This document shows positions 10,868 through 18,475 of a stretch of DNA of 45,615 nucleotides, piece by piece. The notes beneath the pieces are model-generated. The model made no database searches. It worked only from the letters and a program-made list of their open reading frames with translations, and was not told the DNA's origin. Source of the stretch: Cyanobium sp. (GTDB taxonomy: Bacteria > Cyanobacteriota > Cyanobacteriia > PCC-6307 > Cyanobiaceae); assembly GCA_007135755.1 (NCBI GenBank), contig SLIG01000068.1:1-45615 (forward strand), in the 5' to 3' direction. A program made the position numbers and the translations under genes. Numbering within the stretch: the stretch's first letter is position 1; each line of letters opens with the position of its first letter.

Positions 10868-11797
10868 TCAGCGCCCGTGGCGTCCGTGGGGCTGGAGGGT
10901 GCTGCGCTGCCAGCGCAGCACCGGCAGCGACACCAGCACCGTGACCAACACGTAGACGATGATGCCGAGCTTCACCGCGGGCATCTCGGGGGCATAGGTG
11001 GCGGCCAGCAGCAGGGCCAGCCCCGGGTTGCGCATCGAGGTCACCAGCGCCACGGTGACGCGCTGACTCGATCGGGCGTTCTGATCAACGGCCCCCTCAT
11101 CGCCGGCCCCCTGCTCGCCGGCCAACCCGTAGCCGAGCATCAGGCTGGCCAGCACCAGCAGCACCATCACGGCGATGGCGCCGAGGTTGGCGCTGGAGAA
11201 CTGCAGCAACAGCGGCGCGGTGCGCACCAGCACCGCCAGCACCAGCAGCATCAGCAGGCCATTGGCGAGCCGATCGAGCGCCAGCCGCAGCTCGGGCCTG
11301 CGCTCGCCCAGCAGCTGGCCGAGCGCCAGGCCCAGCAGCAGCGGCAGCAACTGCACCTGGCCCACCTGCAGCGCCACCTGGCGTGGAAGCAGGAGATCCC
11401 AGCCCTGCACCGCGAACACCGGCCTGCTGAGGTCGGCCAGCAGGGGCAGCGTCACGATCGCCAGCACGGCGGCGCACACCTGGAGCAGGGCGGCCAGGGA
11501 GGCATCGCCGCCGCTTTTTCCCGCCTTGCGCAGGATCAGCGGGGCGCTCGGGCAGGCGGCCATCAGGGCAATGGCATGGCGCGCCTCGATGGAGAGGCTG
11601 CGGGCCGGGGGCAGGCTGAGCAGCAGCCAGCCCACCAGGGGCACCAGCAGGCAGGTGGCCAACTCGGCCCGCAGGATCAGCGGCCAGTGGCGGCGCCAGT
11701 GCTGAAAGGCCTGCAGCGGCAGGTTCACCCCCAGCGCCAGCATCACGGTGAAGAGCGTGAGTGGCACCAACAGGGCCACGGTGGCTTGCGCGGTCAA
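10868..11797 (-). CDS. Bile acid:sodium symporter (BASS)-family transporter
   Basis: Predicted sodium-coupled carrier in the cytoplasmic membrane, about 309 residues with some nine or ten hydrophobic segments. Signs of the family are the N-terminal LTLFTVMLALGVNL, a small-residue turn MAACPSAPLILRKAGKSGG, and VALVTSMRNPGLALLLA. BASS members carry organic anions, including sulfated or sulfonated ones. I chose TTG 11797 because it gives the expected short leader before helix 1; the open frame continues to 11956 but would cross the divergent regulator's start. The sulfatase gene follows after 100 nt that include a weak 6-bp hairpin (10815-10836), so cotranscription is likely but not certain. Confidence 0.72.
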   Translation of the reverse strand: MTAQATVALLVPLTLFTVMLALGVNLPLQAFQHWRRHWPLILRAELATCLLVPLVGWLLLSLPPARSLSIEARHAIALMAACPSAPLILRKAGKSGGDASLAALLQVCAAVLAIVTLPLLADLSRPVFAVQGWDLLLPRQVALQVGQVQLLPLLLGLALGQLLGERRPELRLALDRLANGLLMLLVLAVLVRTAPLLLQFSSANLGAIAVMVLLVLASLMLGYGLAGEQGAGDEGAVDQNARSSQRVTVALVTSMRNPGLALLLAATYAPEMPAVKLGIIVYVLVTVLVSLPVLRWQRSTLQPHGRHGR

Positions 11798-11810
11798 AGC
11801 ACCAGTGCGG

Positions 11811-11846
11811 AGGAAAGAGAGGATGAAAGAGCGGAGGAACGGATGG
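11811..11846. promoter_or_regulatory. Three imperfect 12-bp direct repeats in the divergent promoter
   Basis: AGGAAAGAGAGG, ATGAAAGAGCGG and AGGAACGGATGG lie head to tail between the transporter and regulator genes. Spacing near one helical turn in direct orientation is typical of AraC-family half-sites, so this is a candidate operator; binding is inferred. Confidence 0.4.
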
Positions 11847-11860
11847 CCATCGATCTGGGT

Positions 11861-11874
11861 GCGACTTAAGTTGC
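11861..11874. promoter_or_regulatory. Near-perfect 14-bp palindrome between divergent genes
   Basis: GCGACTTAAGTTGC is symmetrical except for one G:T pair and is centred about 45 nt before the AraC-type start and 70 nt before the transporter start. It could be a protein site, or the A/T core could serve as a -10 region; both are inference. Confidence 0.4.
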
Positions 11875-11912
11875 CTGCGGCTTCCGATCTGGAGGGGCCA
11901 TCCTGCACGCCG

Positions 11913-12935
11913 ATGGGCCCCGCTCCCCAGCCTCTGGCCTTCCCCCATCGCGTCACCCACGTGGATCGGGATCCCCAGGCCCTGGCCGCGCGACTGGCAC
12001 AGCATTATTCCGTGCTGGACTTCGGGCCCCGGCCAGGATTCGAGGCCGATTTCCTGCATCGCACCACCACCTGTGCGGTGGGTGATCTGCTGATTTCCGG
12101 GGGCTACACCAGACCGATCTTCGGCACCATGGGCGAACGCCCCGGGATCGGTTCGGTGAACTTCATCTTCGACGGCAGCATCAACTACGAAACCGGCGGG
12201 CTGAAGCTGGCGCTCAACACGAGCTGCCCGCTGTTCTTTTCGCCCGGCCAGGAGTATCGCTACATCGCCAACCATTACAACGGTGTGGCCTTTCACATCG
12301 ACCTGGAGCGTCTCGGGCACACCGCCGCTGCCATCGCCGGGCTGGGGGTGTCCGAGCGACGCTTCAGCCATGATCTGTCGTTCACCAGGGTGGTGCGCGA
12401 TGTGGACCCGCGCCGGCAACGCCTGCTTGAGATCCTGCGCGGAGCGATTCGCTTTCTCGATCATCCGGAACAAGACCTGGATAGCGCGCTGCAGGTGCTG
12501 CAGATCGACGATCTGATCTATCGCACCATGGCGCTGCTGCTCTGTCCGAATCTGGAGCAACCCACGCATCGCCAGCCAGCGCAGAGCGGGGGGCGGGAGC
12601 TGATCTTCGAGGAGCTGCTGGAGTGGGTGCGGGCCCATCTGCACACCCCGATCAACCTCACCCAGCTGGAGCGGCGCAGTGGCTACTCACGCCGCACCCT
12701 GCAACTGGTGTTCCGGCAACGCTTCGGCTGCGGTCCGATTCAGTGGATCCGCCAGCAGCGGCTGGAGCAGGCCCGCCGGGAGCTGCTGCGGGCTGACCCC
12801 AGCGACACGGTGAGCAGCATCGCCGCGCGCTACAGCTTCAGCAGCCCGGCTGTGTTCAGCCGCGACTTCCACAGCCGCTACGGGCTGACCCCCTCCACAC
12901 TCCTGCGCGAAGGGCGCCGGCATCAGCTCTTCTGA
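11913..12935 (+). CDS. AraC-family transcriptional regulator
   Basis: 340-residue regulator with an N-terminal sensing domain (about residues 1-210) and a C-terminal double helix-turn-helix. The DNA-binding part is clear: INLTQLERRSGYSRRTLQLV is the first helix-turn-helix, RFGCGPIQWIRQQRLEQAR the linker helix, and SSIAARYSFSSPAVFSRDF the second. I start at ATG 11913; the frame is open to 11748, but that would run into the transporter. It is transcribed away from the transporter-sulfatase set across 115 nt holding the repeats and palindrome noted here, the usual arrangement for a local regulator. The inducer is unknown; a sulfate ester or its product is a guess. Confidence 0.87.
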   Translation: MGPAPQPLAFPHRVTHVDRDPQALAARLAQHYSVLDFGPRPGFEADFLHRTTTCAVGDLLISGGYTRPIFGTMGERPGIGSVNFIFDGSINYETGGLKLALNTSCPLFFSPGQEYRYIANHYNGVAFHIDLERLGHTAAAIAGLGVSERRFSHDLSFTRVVRDVDPRRQRLLEILRGAIRFLDHPEQDLDSALQVLQIDDLIYRTMALLLCPNLEQPTHRQPAQSGGRELIFEELLEWVRAHLHTPINLTQLERRSGYSRRTLQLVFRQRFGCGPIQWIRQQRLEQARRELLRADPSDTVSSIAARYSFSSPAVFSRDFHSRYGLTPSTLLREGRRHQLF

Positions 12936-13018
12936 TCCAGAGGTGAGGCGGTTCGGCAACCACCCTTAAGCTCCAGCGCGATGCACCTTTGTTGTTGTTC
13001 TCTTCGCCCATCCCTGCC

Positions 13019-13576
13019 ATGGCCGACACCCAGCGCGACGATCCCACCACTGAGGCCGCCGCAAGCGAGGTCGCTTCAAGTGAGGTGGCTGCCAACGCGG
13101 TAGCCGCGAGCGAGGCTGCTGCGAGCGCGGTGGGCGTGAGCGAGGTGGGCGTGAGCCAGACGCCAGCCACCGAACCCAGTGTGGAAACCAGCACGACCGT
13201 GCCTCCCCTCGGCGCCGACCCCACAGGTGACGCCGCCCCGGCCAGCGATGGTGACGGCGAAGGCGGTGAATGGGCCCTGCTGGTGGAGAAGATGCAGGCC
13301 TGGTGGAGCAGTGGCGAACTGCAGAAGCTCTGGCAGCAGAGCCGCACGCCCCTCACCGTCGGCCTGGCCCTGATCGCCGTGCTGCTGGTGCTGCAGGTGT
13401 ATGCCGGCCTGCTGGGGGCCATCAACAGCCTGCCGCTGGTGCCGGGGCTGCTGGAGCTGGTGGGCCTGATCTGGGCCGTGCGCTACGGCCTGCCCAGGCT
13501 GCTGCGGCGCAGCGAGCGGGAGCAGCTGCTGGGTGGCCTGCAGCAGCGCTGGAGCAGCTTTCGCGGTCAGCGTTGA
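13019..13576 (+). CDS. CAAD / CURT1-type thylakoid membrane protein
   Basis: The 185-residue protein carries a C-terminal CAAD domain, the module found appended to some cyanobacterial aminoacyl-tRNA synthetases and in plant CURT1 thylakoid-curvature proteins. Two hydrophobic segments are present, LTVGLALIAVLLVLQVYAGL and LPLVPGLLELVGLIWAVRYG, followed by an amphipathic basic end. The first 75 residues are a low-complexity run of Ala, Ser, Glu and Val (ASEVASSEVAANAVAASEA). I chose ATG 13019 (MADTQRDD) over the earlier frame opening at 12989. No synthetase domain is attached. A role in thylakoid bending is inferred from the family. Confidence 0.78.
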   Translation: MADTQRDDPTTEAAASEVASSEVAANAVAASEAAASAVGVSEVGVSQTPATEPSVETSTTVPPLGADPTGDAAPASDGDGEGGEWALLVEKMQAWWSSGELQKLWQQSRTPLTVGLALIAVLLVLQVYAGLLGAINSLPLVPGLLELVGLIWAVRYGLPRLLRRSEREQLLGGLQQRWSSFRGQR

Positions 13577-13665
13577 CGGCACATGGGGCGGTGCAGTCGC
13601 TCCATGGCCGCTGCAGGGGAGCTGCCGCATCAGTTGATACCGTGGCCCGAATACGCGCACTCCCG

Positions 13666-14829
13666 GTGGACATCCAGCTCGGCCGCTCCCGCACTGTCCG
13701 CCGTGCCTACGGCATCGACGAGATCGCCCTGGTGCCGGGCGGCCGCACGGTGGATCCCGCCGTCACCGACAGCCGCTGGACCCTGGGGGGCATCGAGCGG
13801 GAGATCCCGATCATCGCCAGCGCCATGGACGGCGTTGTGGACGTGGGCATGGCCGTGGAGCTCAGCCGCCAGGGTGCCCTGGGCGTGCTGAACCTGGAGG
13901 GGGTGCAGTGCCGCTACGACGACCCCAATCCGGTGCTCGATCGCATCGCTGCCGTGGGCAGAGACGAGTTCGTGGCGCTGATGCAGGAGCTCTACAGCCA
14001 ACCGGTGCGCGAAGACCTGATCCGTTCCCGCATCGCTGAAATCAAGCAGAAGGGCGGCATCGCCGCGGTGAGCGCCACCCCAGTGGCCGCCCTCAGGTTC
14101 GGCAAGGCGATCGCCGAGGCCGGCGCCGACCTTTTCTTCGTGCAGGCCACGGTGGTGAGCACCGAGCACATCGGCCCGGAAGGGCAGGAGAGCCTTGATC
14201 TCGAGGCTCTCTGCCGCGACTTCGGCGTGCCGGTGGTGATCGGCAACTGCGTCACCTATGAGGTGGCCCTGAAGCTGATGCGAGCCGGTGCCGCCGGCGT
14301 GCTGGTGGGCATCGGCCCCGGTGCCGCCTGCACCAGCCGCGGGGTGCTGGGCGTCGGCATCCCCCAGGCCACCGCCGTGGCCGACTGTGCCGCCGCCCGG
14401 GACGACTACGCCGCCGAGAGCGGCCGCCGCGTACCCGTGATCGCCGATGGCGGCATCGTTACCGGCGGCGACATCTGCAAGTGCCTGGCCTGCGGCGCCG
14501 ACGCCGTGATGATCGGTTCACCGATCGCCCGCGCCGCCGAGGCCCCCGGCCGCGGCTTCCACTGGGGCATGGCCACCCCCAGCCCGGTGCTGCCCCGCGG
14601 CACCCGCATCAAGGTGGGCACCACCGGCAGCCTGGAGCGCATCCTGCGTGGTCCCGCCGGCCTCGACGACGGCACCCAGAACCTGCTTGGCTGCATCCGC
14701 ACCTCCATGGGCACCCTGGGGGCCCGCACCCTCCAGGAGATGCAGCAGGTGGAGGTGGTCGTGGCCCCGTCGCTGCTCACCGAGGGCAAGGTGTATCAGA
14801 AGGCACAACAACTGGGCATGGGCAAATAG
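13666..14829 (+). CDS. guaB3: GuaB3-type IMP dehydrogenase family protein
   Basis: TIM-barrel purine nucleotide oxidoreductase of the cyanobacterial GuaB3 branch, 387 residues. It lacks the CBS pair of true IMP dehydrogenase. Visible are IIASAMDGVVDVGMA, the catalytic loop GIGPGAACTSRGVLG, the phosphate-binding VIADGGIVTGGD, and GADAVMIGSPIARAAEAPG. I start at GTG 13666, which gives the conserved opening VDIQLGRSRTVRRAYGIDEI; a GTG at 13642 would add eight residues. As I recall, GuaB3 enzymes have been reported to act as GMP reductases rather than IMP dehydrogenases; that is not visible here. A strong terminator follows at 14930. Confidence 0.9.
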   Translation: MDIQLGRSRTVRRAYGIDEIALVPGGRTVDPAVTDSRWTLGGIEREIPIIASAMDGVVDVGMAVELSRQGALGVLNLEGVQCRYDDPNPVLDRIAAVGRDEFVALMQELYSQPVREDLIRSRIAEIKQKGGIAAVSATPVAALRFGKAIAEAGADLFFVQATVVSTEHIGPEGQESLDLEALCRDFGVPVVIGNCVTYEVALKLMRAGAAGVLVGIGPGAACTSRGVLGVGIPQATAVADCAAARDDYAAESGRRVPVIADGGIVTGGDICKCLACGADAVMIGSPIARAAEAPGRGFHWGMATPSPVLPRGTRIKVGTTGSLERILRGPAGLDDGTQNLLGCIRTSMGTLGARTLQEMQQVEVVVAPSLLTEGKVYQKAQQLGMGK

Positions 14830-14929
14830 GGCAGCGGGAAACCGCCTCAGAAGGCCCAGAGGGGCCAGCCCTGGAGGTCTATCTTGAAGCTGTGGGGGCT
14901 TCACAGCTCGCACACTCCTCACACCCTCC

Positions 14930-14952
14930 GGCCCGGCTCGTCCGGGCCTTTT
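14930..14952 (+). terminator. Rho-independent terminator of guaB3
   Basis: GGCCCGG and CCGGGCC arms (7 bp, perfect), loop CTCGT, then TTTT. A second perfect 7-bp hairpin (AGCTGTG / CACAGCT) lies just upstream at 14888-14908. Confidence 0.75.
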
Positions 14953-14963
14953 CGCTTCGGTGG

Positions 14964-14991
14964 GGCCACCCTGCAACGGCCACCCTGCAAC
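14964..14991. repeat. 14-bp perfect tandem duplication
   Basis: GGCCACCCTGCAAC occurs twice head to tail between the guaB3 terminator and the trxA promoter. It may be a recent slippage event or a duplicated site. Confidence 0.7.
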
Positions 14992-15027
14992 GCTTGATGT
15001 GGGGCAGGGGGAGCAGCCTGGCCCCCT

Positions 15028-15036
15028 TGCTACATT
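15028..15036 (+). promoter_or_regulatory. Extended -10 promoter of trxA
   Basis: TGCTACATT fits the extended -10 pattern TGnTAnnnT, 24 nt before the trxA start. No -35 box is obvious. Transcription would start near 15043, leaving a short leader. Confidence 0.45.
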
Positions 15037-15060
15037 CCTGAAATCCCGATCCCAACAAGG

Positions 15061-15384
15061 ATGTCCAGCGCAGCAGCTGTCACCGACGCCTCCTTCGAGC
15101 AGGACGTGCTCAAGAGTGATGTGCCTGTGCTTGTCGACTTCTGGGCCCCCTGGTGCGGCCCCTGCCGGATGGTGGCGCCGATCGTCGATGAGATCGCCAA
15201 GGAATTCGAGGGCCAGATCAAGGTGTTCAAGCTGAACACCGACGAAAACCCCAATGTGGCCAGCCAGTACGGCATCCGCAGCATCCCCACCCTGATGGTG
15301 TTCAAGGGCGGTCAGAAGGTGGACACCGTGGTCGGTGCCGTGCCCAAGACCACCCTCTCGGGCACGATCAGCAAGTACCTCTGA
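15061..15384 (+). CDS. trxA: Thioredoxin (m type)
   Basis: Disulfide reductase that passes electrons to Calvin-cycle and other enzymes in the cytosol. The 107-residue protein has the active site WCGPC with Cys32 and Cys35, the same numbering as E. coli thioredoxin, the cis-proline segment RSIPTLMVF, and the final GTISKYL. The length is standard. A terminator upstream and an extended -10 suggest its own promoter. The LOG-family gene that follows appears to start inside its 3' end. Confidence 0.95.
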   Translation: MSSAAAVTDASFEQDVLKSDVPVLVDFWAPWCGPCRMVAPIVDEIAKEFEGQIKVFKLNTDENPNVASQYGIRSIPTLMVFKGGQKVDTVVGAVPKTTLSGTISKYL

Positions 15385-16477
15385 CAGCCCCCTGACAGAC
15401 CTCCGGTCCAGCTTCTCACCGGCCCAGCGCGACGGCGGGATCAGCCCGCTGCAGGCCATTGCCAGTGCCGTTGAGCACCACCCCCAGCGCCGCACAATCC
15501 AACGCGCTCTGGTGTCTTTGCTGGACATCTGCCGGAATGAAACCGATCCCGACGCCTGGCGGATCATCAGCGGCACCCTGGCCGACATCAGTGAGGCCCT
15601 TGAGGTGTTCCGGCCACACCGCAGGGTGCGCAAGGTGGCGGTGTTCGGTTCCGCCCGCACCACCAGCGACGATCCCGCCTTCGCAATGGCGGAGGAACTG
15701 GCCGTGCAGTCGGTGAACGCCGGCTTCGAGGTGATCACCGGCGCGGGTGGGGGAATCATGGAGGCCGCCAACCGCGGGGCGGGCAGCCAGTCCAGCTTCG
15801 GCCTCAACGTCGACCTGCCGTTCGAGCAGCATCCCAATCCGATCGTGAGCAGCTCGGAAGCCAGGCTGCTCGGCTTCCGCTATTTCTTCACCCGCAAGCT
15901 GTTCTTCCTGCGCGAGAGCGACGCTGTGGTGGTGCTGCCCGGCGGCTTCGGCACCCTCGATGAGCTGTTCGAGGCCCTCACCCTGATCCAGACCGGCCGC
16001 ACCCAGCCCATCCCCCTGGTGCTGCTGGCGCCCCCAGGCGATCCCTTCTGGAGCAGCTGGCAGGTGGAGGTGCAGCGTCTGATGACCAAGCGGGGCCTGA
16101 TCTCCCCGGAGGATCGCTCCCTGGTGTGGCAGACCGACAGCGCCAGCGAGGCGATTTCGCGCATCTGCCGCTTCTACCGGGTGTTCCACGCCGCCGAACT
16201 GCTCAGTGATCGGCTGGAACTGCAGCTCAACGCGCCGATCCCGCCCCAGGCCCTGATGCAGCTCAACCGGGAGTTCGACGACCTGGTGGAGGAGGGGGTC
16301 ATCCACGCCGCCGAAACGAGTGACGAAGATGGCTTTCTTCGGCCCTGCCTGCGCTTCCGCTTCAACATGCGCCGCATGGGCAGGCTGTACCAGCTGATCG
16401 ATGTGCTCAACGGTCTCGATCTGCCCGCTGGTCCGGCCCTGGAGCAACCTGAGCAGCGCTGTGGCGAGCCGTCATGA
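15335..16477 (+). CDS. LOG-family (lysine decarboxylase-like) Rossmann protein
   Basis: The core (about residues 105-285) has [35 protein letters not shown] and PGGFGTLDE, the signature of LOG phosphoribohydrolases, which release cytokinin-type bases from nucleotides. A 100-residue N-terminal and an 80-residue C-terminal extension surround it. Despite the old name there is no evidence for decarboxylase activity. The start is poorly defined: the first in-frame start codon is GTG 15335, inside trxA by 50 nt, and the next are GTG 15512 and TTG 15518, which would remove part of the apparent N-terminal domain. Its stop overlaps the hisH start. Confidence 0.82.
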   Translation: MPCPRPPSRARSASTSDSPLTDLRSSFSPAQRDGGISPLQAIASAVEHHPQRRTIQRALVSLLDICRNETDPDAWRIISGTLADISEALEVFRPHRRVRKVAVFGSARTTSDDPAFAMAEELAVQSVNAGFEVITGAGGGIMEAANRGAGSQSSFGLNVDLPFEQHPNPIVSSSEARLLGFRYFFTRKLFFLRESDAVVVLPGGFGTLDELFEALTLIQTGRTQPIPLVLLAPPGDPFWSSWQVEVQRLMTKRGLISPEDRSLVWQTDSASEAISRICRFYRVFHAAELLSDRLELQLNAPIPPQALMQLNREFDDLVEEGVIHAAETSDEDGFLRPCLRFRFNMRRMGRLYQLIDVLNGLDLPAGPALEQPEQRCGEPS

Positions 16478-17106
16478 GGCGACTGGGTCTGATCGACTAC
16501 GGCATGGGCAACCTGCACTCGGTGCGGCGGGCCTTCGAGCGGCTGGGCGCCGAGGTGGTGACCGTGGCCGATCCGGCAGCCGATGCCGACCTGATCGACA
16601 GCTGCCAGGGGCTGCTGCTGCCGGGTGTGGGGGCCTTCGATCCGGCCATGGAACGGCTGCGGGCCAGCGGACTGGACACCATGCTGCGCGCCTGGTGCAC
16701 AGCGGAGCGGCCGCTGCTGGGGATCTGCCTGGGGTTGCAGCTCCTGTTCGAAACCAGCGACGAGGGCGAGAGCCGGGGCCTGGCCCTGCTGCCAGGGCGG
16801 GTGCGGGCGCTGCCACGGCGCCCTGGCCACCCGATTCCGCACATGGGCTGGGAACCCCTGATCCCGCTCACCCCCAGTCCCCTGCTGCCGGCGGGAGCGC
16901 CGCAGGCCTGGGTGTACTTCGTGCACTCCTTCGCCGCCGAACCCACCGATCCGGCCCTCAGCACCGCCGGCGTCGCCTTCGCAGGCGACACCGTGACGGC
17001 GGCGGTGTGGCACGGCTCCATCGGCGCCTGCCAGTTTCATCCGGAGAAATCAGGCCGGGCCGGTGCCGCGATCCTGCAGCGCTGGCTGCAGTGGTTGCCG
17101 GCATGA
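16474..17106 (+). CDS. hisH: Imidazole glycerol phosphate synthase, glutaminase subunit
   Basis: Supplies ammonia from glutamine to HisF in histidine synthesis. The 210-residue class I amidotransferase has IDYGMGNLHSV at the start, the oxyanion strand LLLPGVGAFDPAM, the nucleophile Cys85 in LLGICLGLQLLF and the catalytic His/Glu pair in CQFHPEKSG. Length is normal. The ATG overlaps the LOG-family stop by four bases, so translation is probably coupled. hisF is not in this window. Confidence 0.95.
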   Translation: MRRLGLIDYGMGNLHSVRRAFERLGAEVVTVADPAADADLIDSCQGLLLPGVGAFDPAMERLRASGLDTMLRAWCTAERPLLGICLGLQLLFETSDEGESRGLALLPGRVRALPRRPGHPIPHMGWEPLIPLTPSPLLPAGAPQAWVYFVHSFAAEPTDPALSTAGVAFAGDTVTAAVWHGSIGACQFHPEKSGRAGAAILQRWLQWLPA

Positions 17107-17119
17107 GCGCGGGGCGGCC

Positions 17120-17713
17120 ATGAGCCTGCGCCTGAGCGGCGGCCGCCGGCTGCAGAGCCCTCCCGGCGCCCTGGCACGCCCCACCCCAGCCCGGGTCCGG
17201 CTGGCGGTGATCAACCTGCTGGCGGCTGAGCTTCCCGGCTGCCATTGGCTTGATCTCTGCTCAGGCAGCGGCGCCATGGCCTGCGAAGCGCTGCAACGGG
17301 GCGCCGGCCGGGTGGTGGCGGTGGAGCGCGACCGGCGGCTGGCGGCCGTGACCCGCAGCAACCTCGAGGCCGTGCAGCAGGGCCTGGGACGCCCCAGCCA
17401 GGTGCAGGTTCACGCCGCCGATGTGCTGCGCTGGCTGCGGCGTGGCGGATGCGCGGGCGGCAGTGGTGCGGGCGGCAGTGCGGACCACGACGACCAGAGC
17501 GGCTTTGATCTGATCTATGCCGACCCGCCCTACGCCGCAGGCTTGTACGGACCGATCGCCGAAGCGGTGGTCGGCGGCCACTGGCTTGCGGAGGGCGGAA
17601 CCCTGATCTGGGAGTGTGGCACTGGAGCGGTAGGCGAACCGCCGCCCGGATGGGGGCTACGGGACCGTCGTCGCTATGGATCAACCACCGTCGTGCTGCT
17701 GCAGCAGGGGTGA
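17120..17713 (+). CDS. rsmD: 16S rRNA guanine-966 N2-methyltransferase (RsmD family)
   Basis: Predicted methyltransferase that modifies small-subunit rRNA using S-adenosylmethionine. The 197-residue protein has the SAM-binding WLDLCSGSGAMACEALQRGA, the acidic VVAVERDRR, and the catalytic motif YADPPYAAG. A Gly/Ala-rich insert (about residues 112-125) lies just before the catalytic strand and is probably a surface loop. ATG 17120 is 13 nt after the hisH stop. The convergent petG gene lies 36 nt downstream. Confidence 0.88.
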   Translation: MSLRLSGGRRLQSPPGALARPTPARVRLAVINLLAAELPGCHWLDLCSGSGAMACEALQRGAGRVVAVERDRRLAAVTRSNLEAVQQGLGRPSQVQVHAADVLRWLRRGGCAGGSGAGGSADHDDQSGFDLIYADPPYAAGLYGPIAEAVVGGHWLAEGGTLIWECGTGAVGEPPPGWGLRDRRRYGSTTVVLLQQG

Positions 17714-17749
17714 AGATTCAGAGTTGAACGGCCGGCCGTCCGGCGGCCC

Positions 17750-17863
17750 TCAGCTGTCGAGCATGGAACCACGACGGTACTGGCTCCAGGCCGCCACGAA
17801 CAGGCCCAGCAGTGTCACGGGGATCAGCCCCAGCACGATCCCGCAGAGCAGTGGTTCGATCAT
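17750..17863 (-). CDS. petG: Cytochrome b6-f complex subunit 5 (PetG)
   Basis: Single-span subunit of the cytochrome b6-f complex in the thylakoid membrane, needed for complex assembly. The whole protein is 37 residues, with the membrane helix [20 protein letters not shown] followed by [11 protein letters not shown]. Length and sequence are typical of PetG. The frame is open upstream, but ATG 17863 is the correct family start. Its upstream region carries three 13-bp tandem repeats (17896-17934). petC and petA lie at the right end of the window, not next to it. Confidence 0.95.
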   Translation of the reverse strand: MIEPLLCGIVLGLIPVTLLGLFVAAWSQYRRGSMLDS

Positions 17864-17895
17864 GGCGAAACCGGTGGTGCGATCAGGTGACAATT

Positions 17896-17934
17896 GTTCC
17901 ATGCCGGTGTTCCATGCCCGTGTTCCATGCCGGG
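17896..17934. repeat. Three tandem 13-bp repeats upstream of petG
   Basis: GTTCCATGCCGGT, GTTCCATGCCCGT and GTTCCATGCCGGG are directly repeated in the 183-nt gap between petG and the divergent cytochrome gene. The first abuts CAATTG (17891-17896). Nothing else gene-like is seen in the gap. Confidence 0.75.
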
Positions 17935-18046
17935 GCGATGACGACACCCCAACCGTTGCTCGCGCCGCTGGCCTGCCGCCCGTCAGGCTGGTGACAGCGC
18001 AGCGATCGACGCCGCCTCAGCCCGCACCAGCTCCTTCCCTCCCCGC

Positions 18047-18475
18047 GTGATCAGCCCCGTGCGATCGAGCCCTCCCCCCTCGTCAGCAGCCGATTCCGCC
18101 GCCCAGATCGCCCCCGGCGCTGGGATCGGTCGTGGGCTGGTCACTGTCCTGGTGGGGGCAGCGGCCGTGGCCTGTGTGCTGCTGGCGCTGCTGGTGCTGC
18201 CGGGGGCCGGCAGCGACCCGTACACCCGCCAGACCCTGGCGCTCAAGGGCTCCGCGGAGCATGGAGCCCTGCTGTTTCGCCTCAACTGCGCCGGCTGCCA
18301 TGGCATCGCCGCCCAGGGCCTGGTGGGACCCAACCTGCACGGCGTGGCGGAACGCAAGAACCAGCGCCAGCTGATCAGCCAGGTGGTGAGCGGCCGCACA
18401 CCGCCGATGCCCAGCTTCCAGCCCGAACCCCAGGCCATGGCTGACCTGCTCGCTTACCTCAACGGACTGGTGTGA
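18047..18475 (+). CDS. cytM: Membrane-anchored c-type cytochrome, cytochrome cM-like
   Basis: Electron carrier held by an N-terminal membrane anchor (about residues 31-53, VTVLVGAAAVACVLLALLVL) with a single haem site C-A-G-C-H at Cys81, Cys84 and His85. The likely Met ligand is in TPPMPSF. At 142 residues and one haem it fits cytochrome cM, reported to affect the switch between respiration and photosynthesis. I use GTG 18047, the only suitable upstream start; the leader before the helix is Ser/Pro/Ala-rich. Its stop overlaps the start of the methyltransferase gene by four bases. The specific name cytM is inferred from size and layout. Confidence 0.82.
   Translation: MISPVRSSPPPSSAADSAAQIAPGAGIGRGLVTVLVGAAAVACVLLALLVLPGAGSDPYTRQTLALKGSAEHGALLFRLNCAGCHGIAAQGLVGPNLHGVAERKNQRQLISQVVSGRTPPMPSFQPEPQAMADLLAYLNGLV

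Noticed and set aside
10243-12644. Long Gln/Ala/His-rich frames on both strands over the transporter and regulator genes
   Set aside because: They overlap better-supported genes and show only composition bias, no domains.
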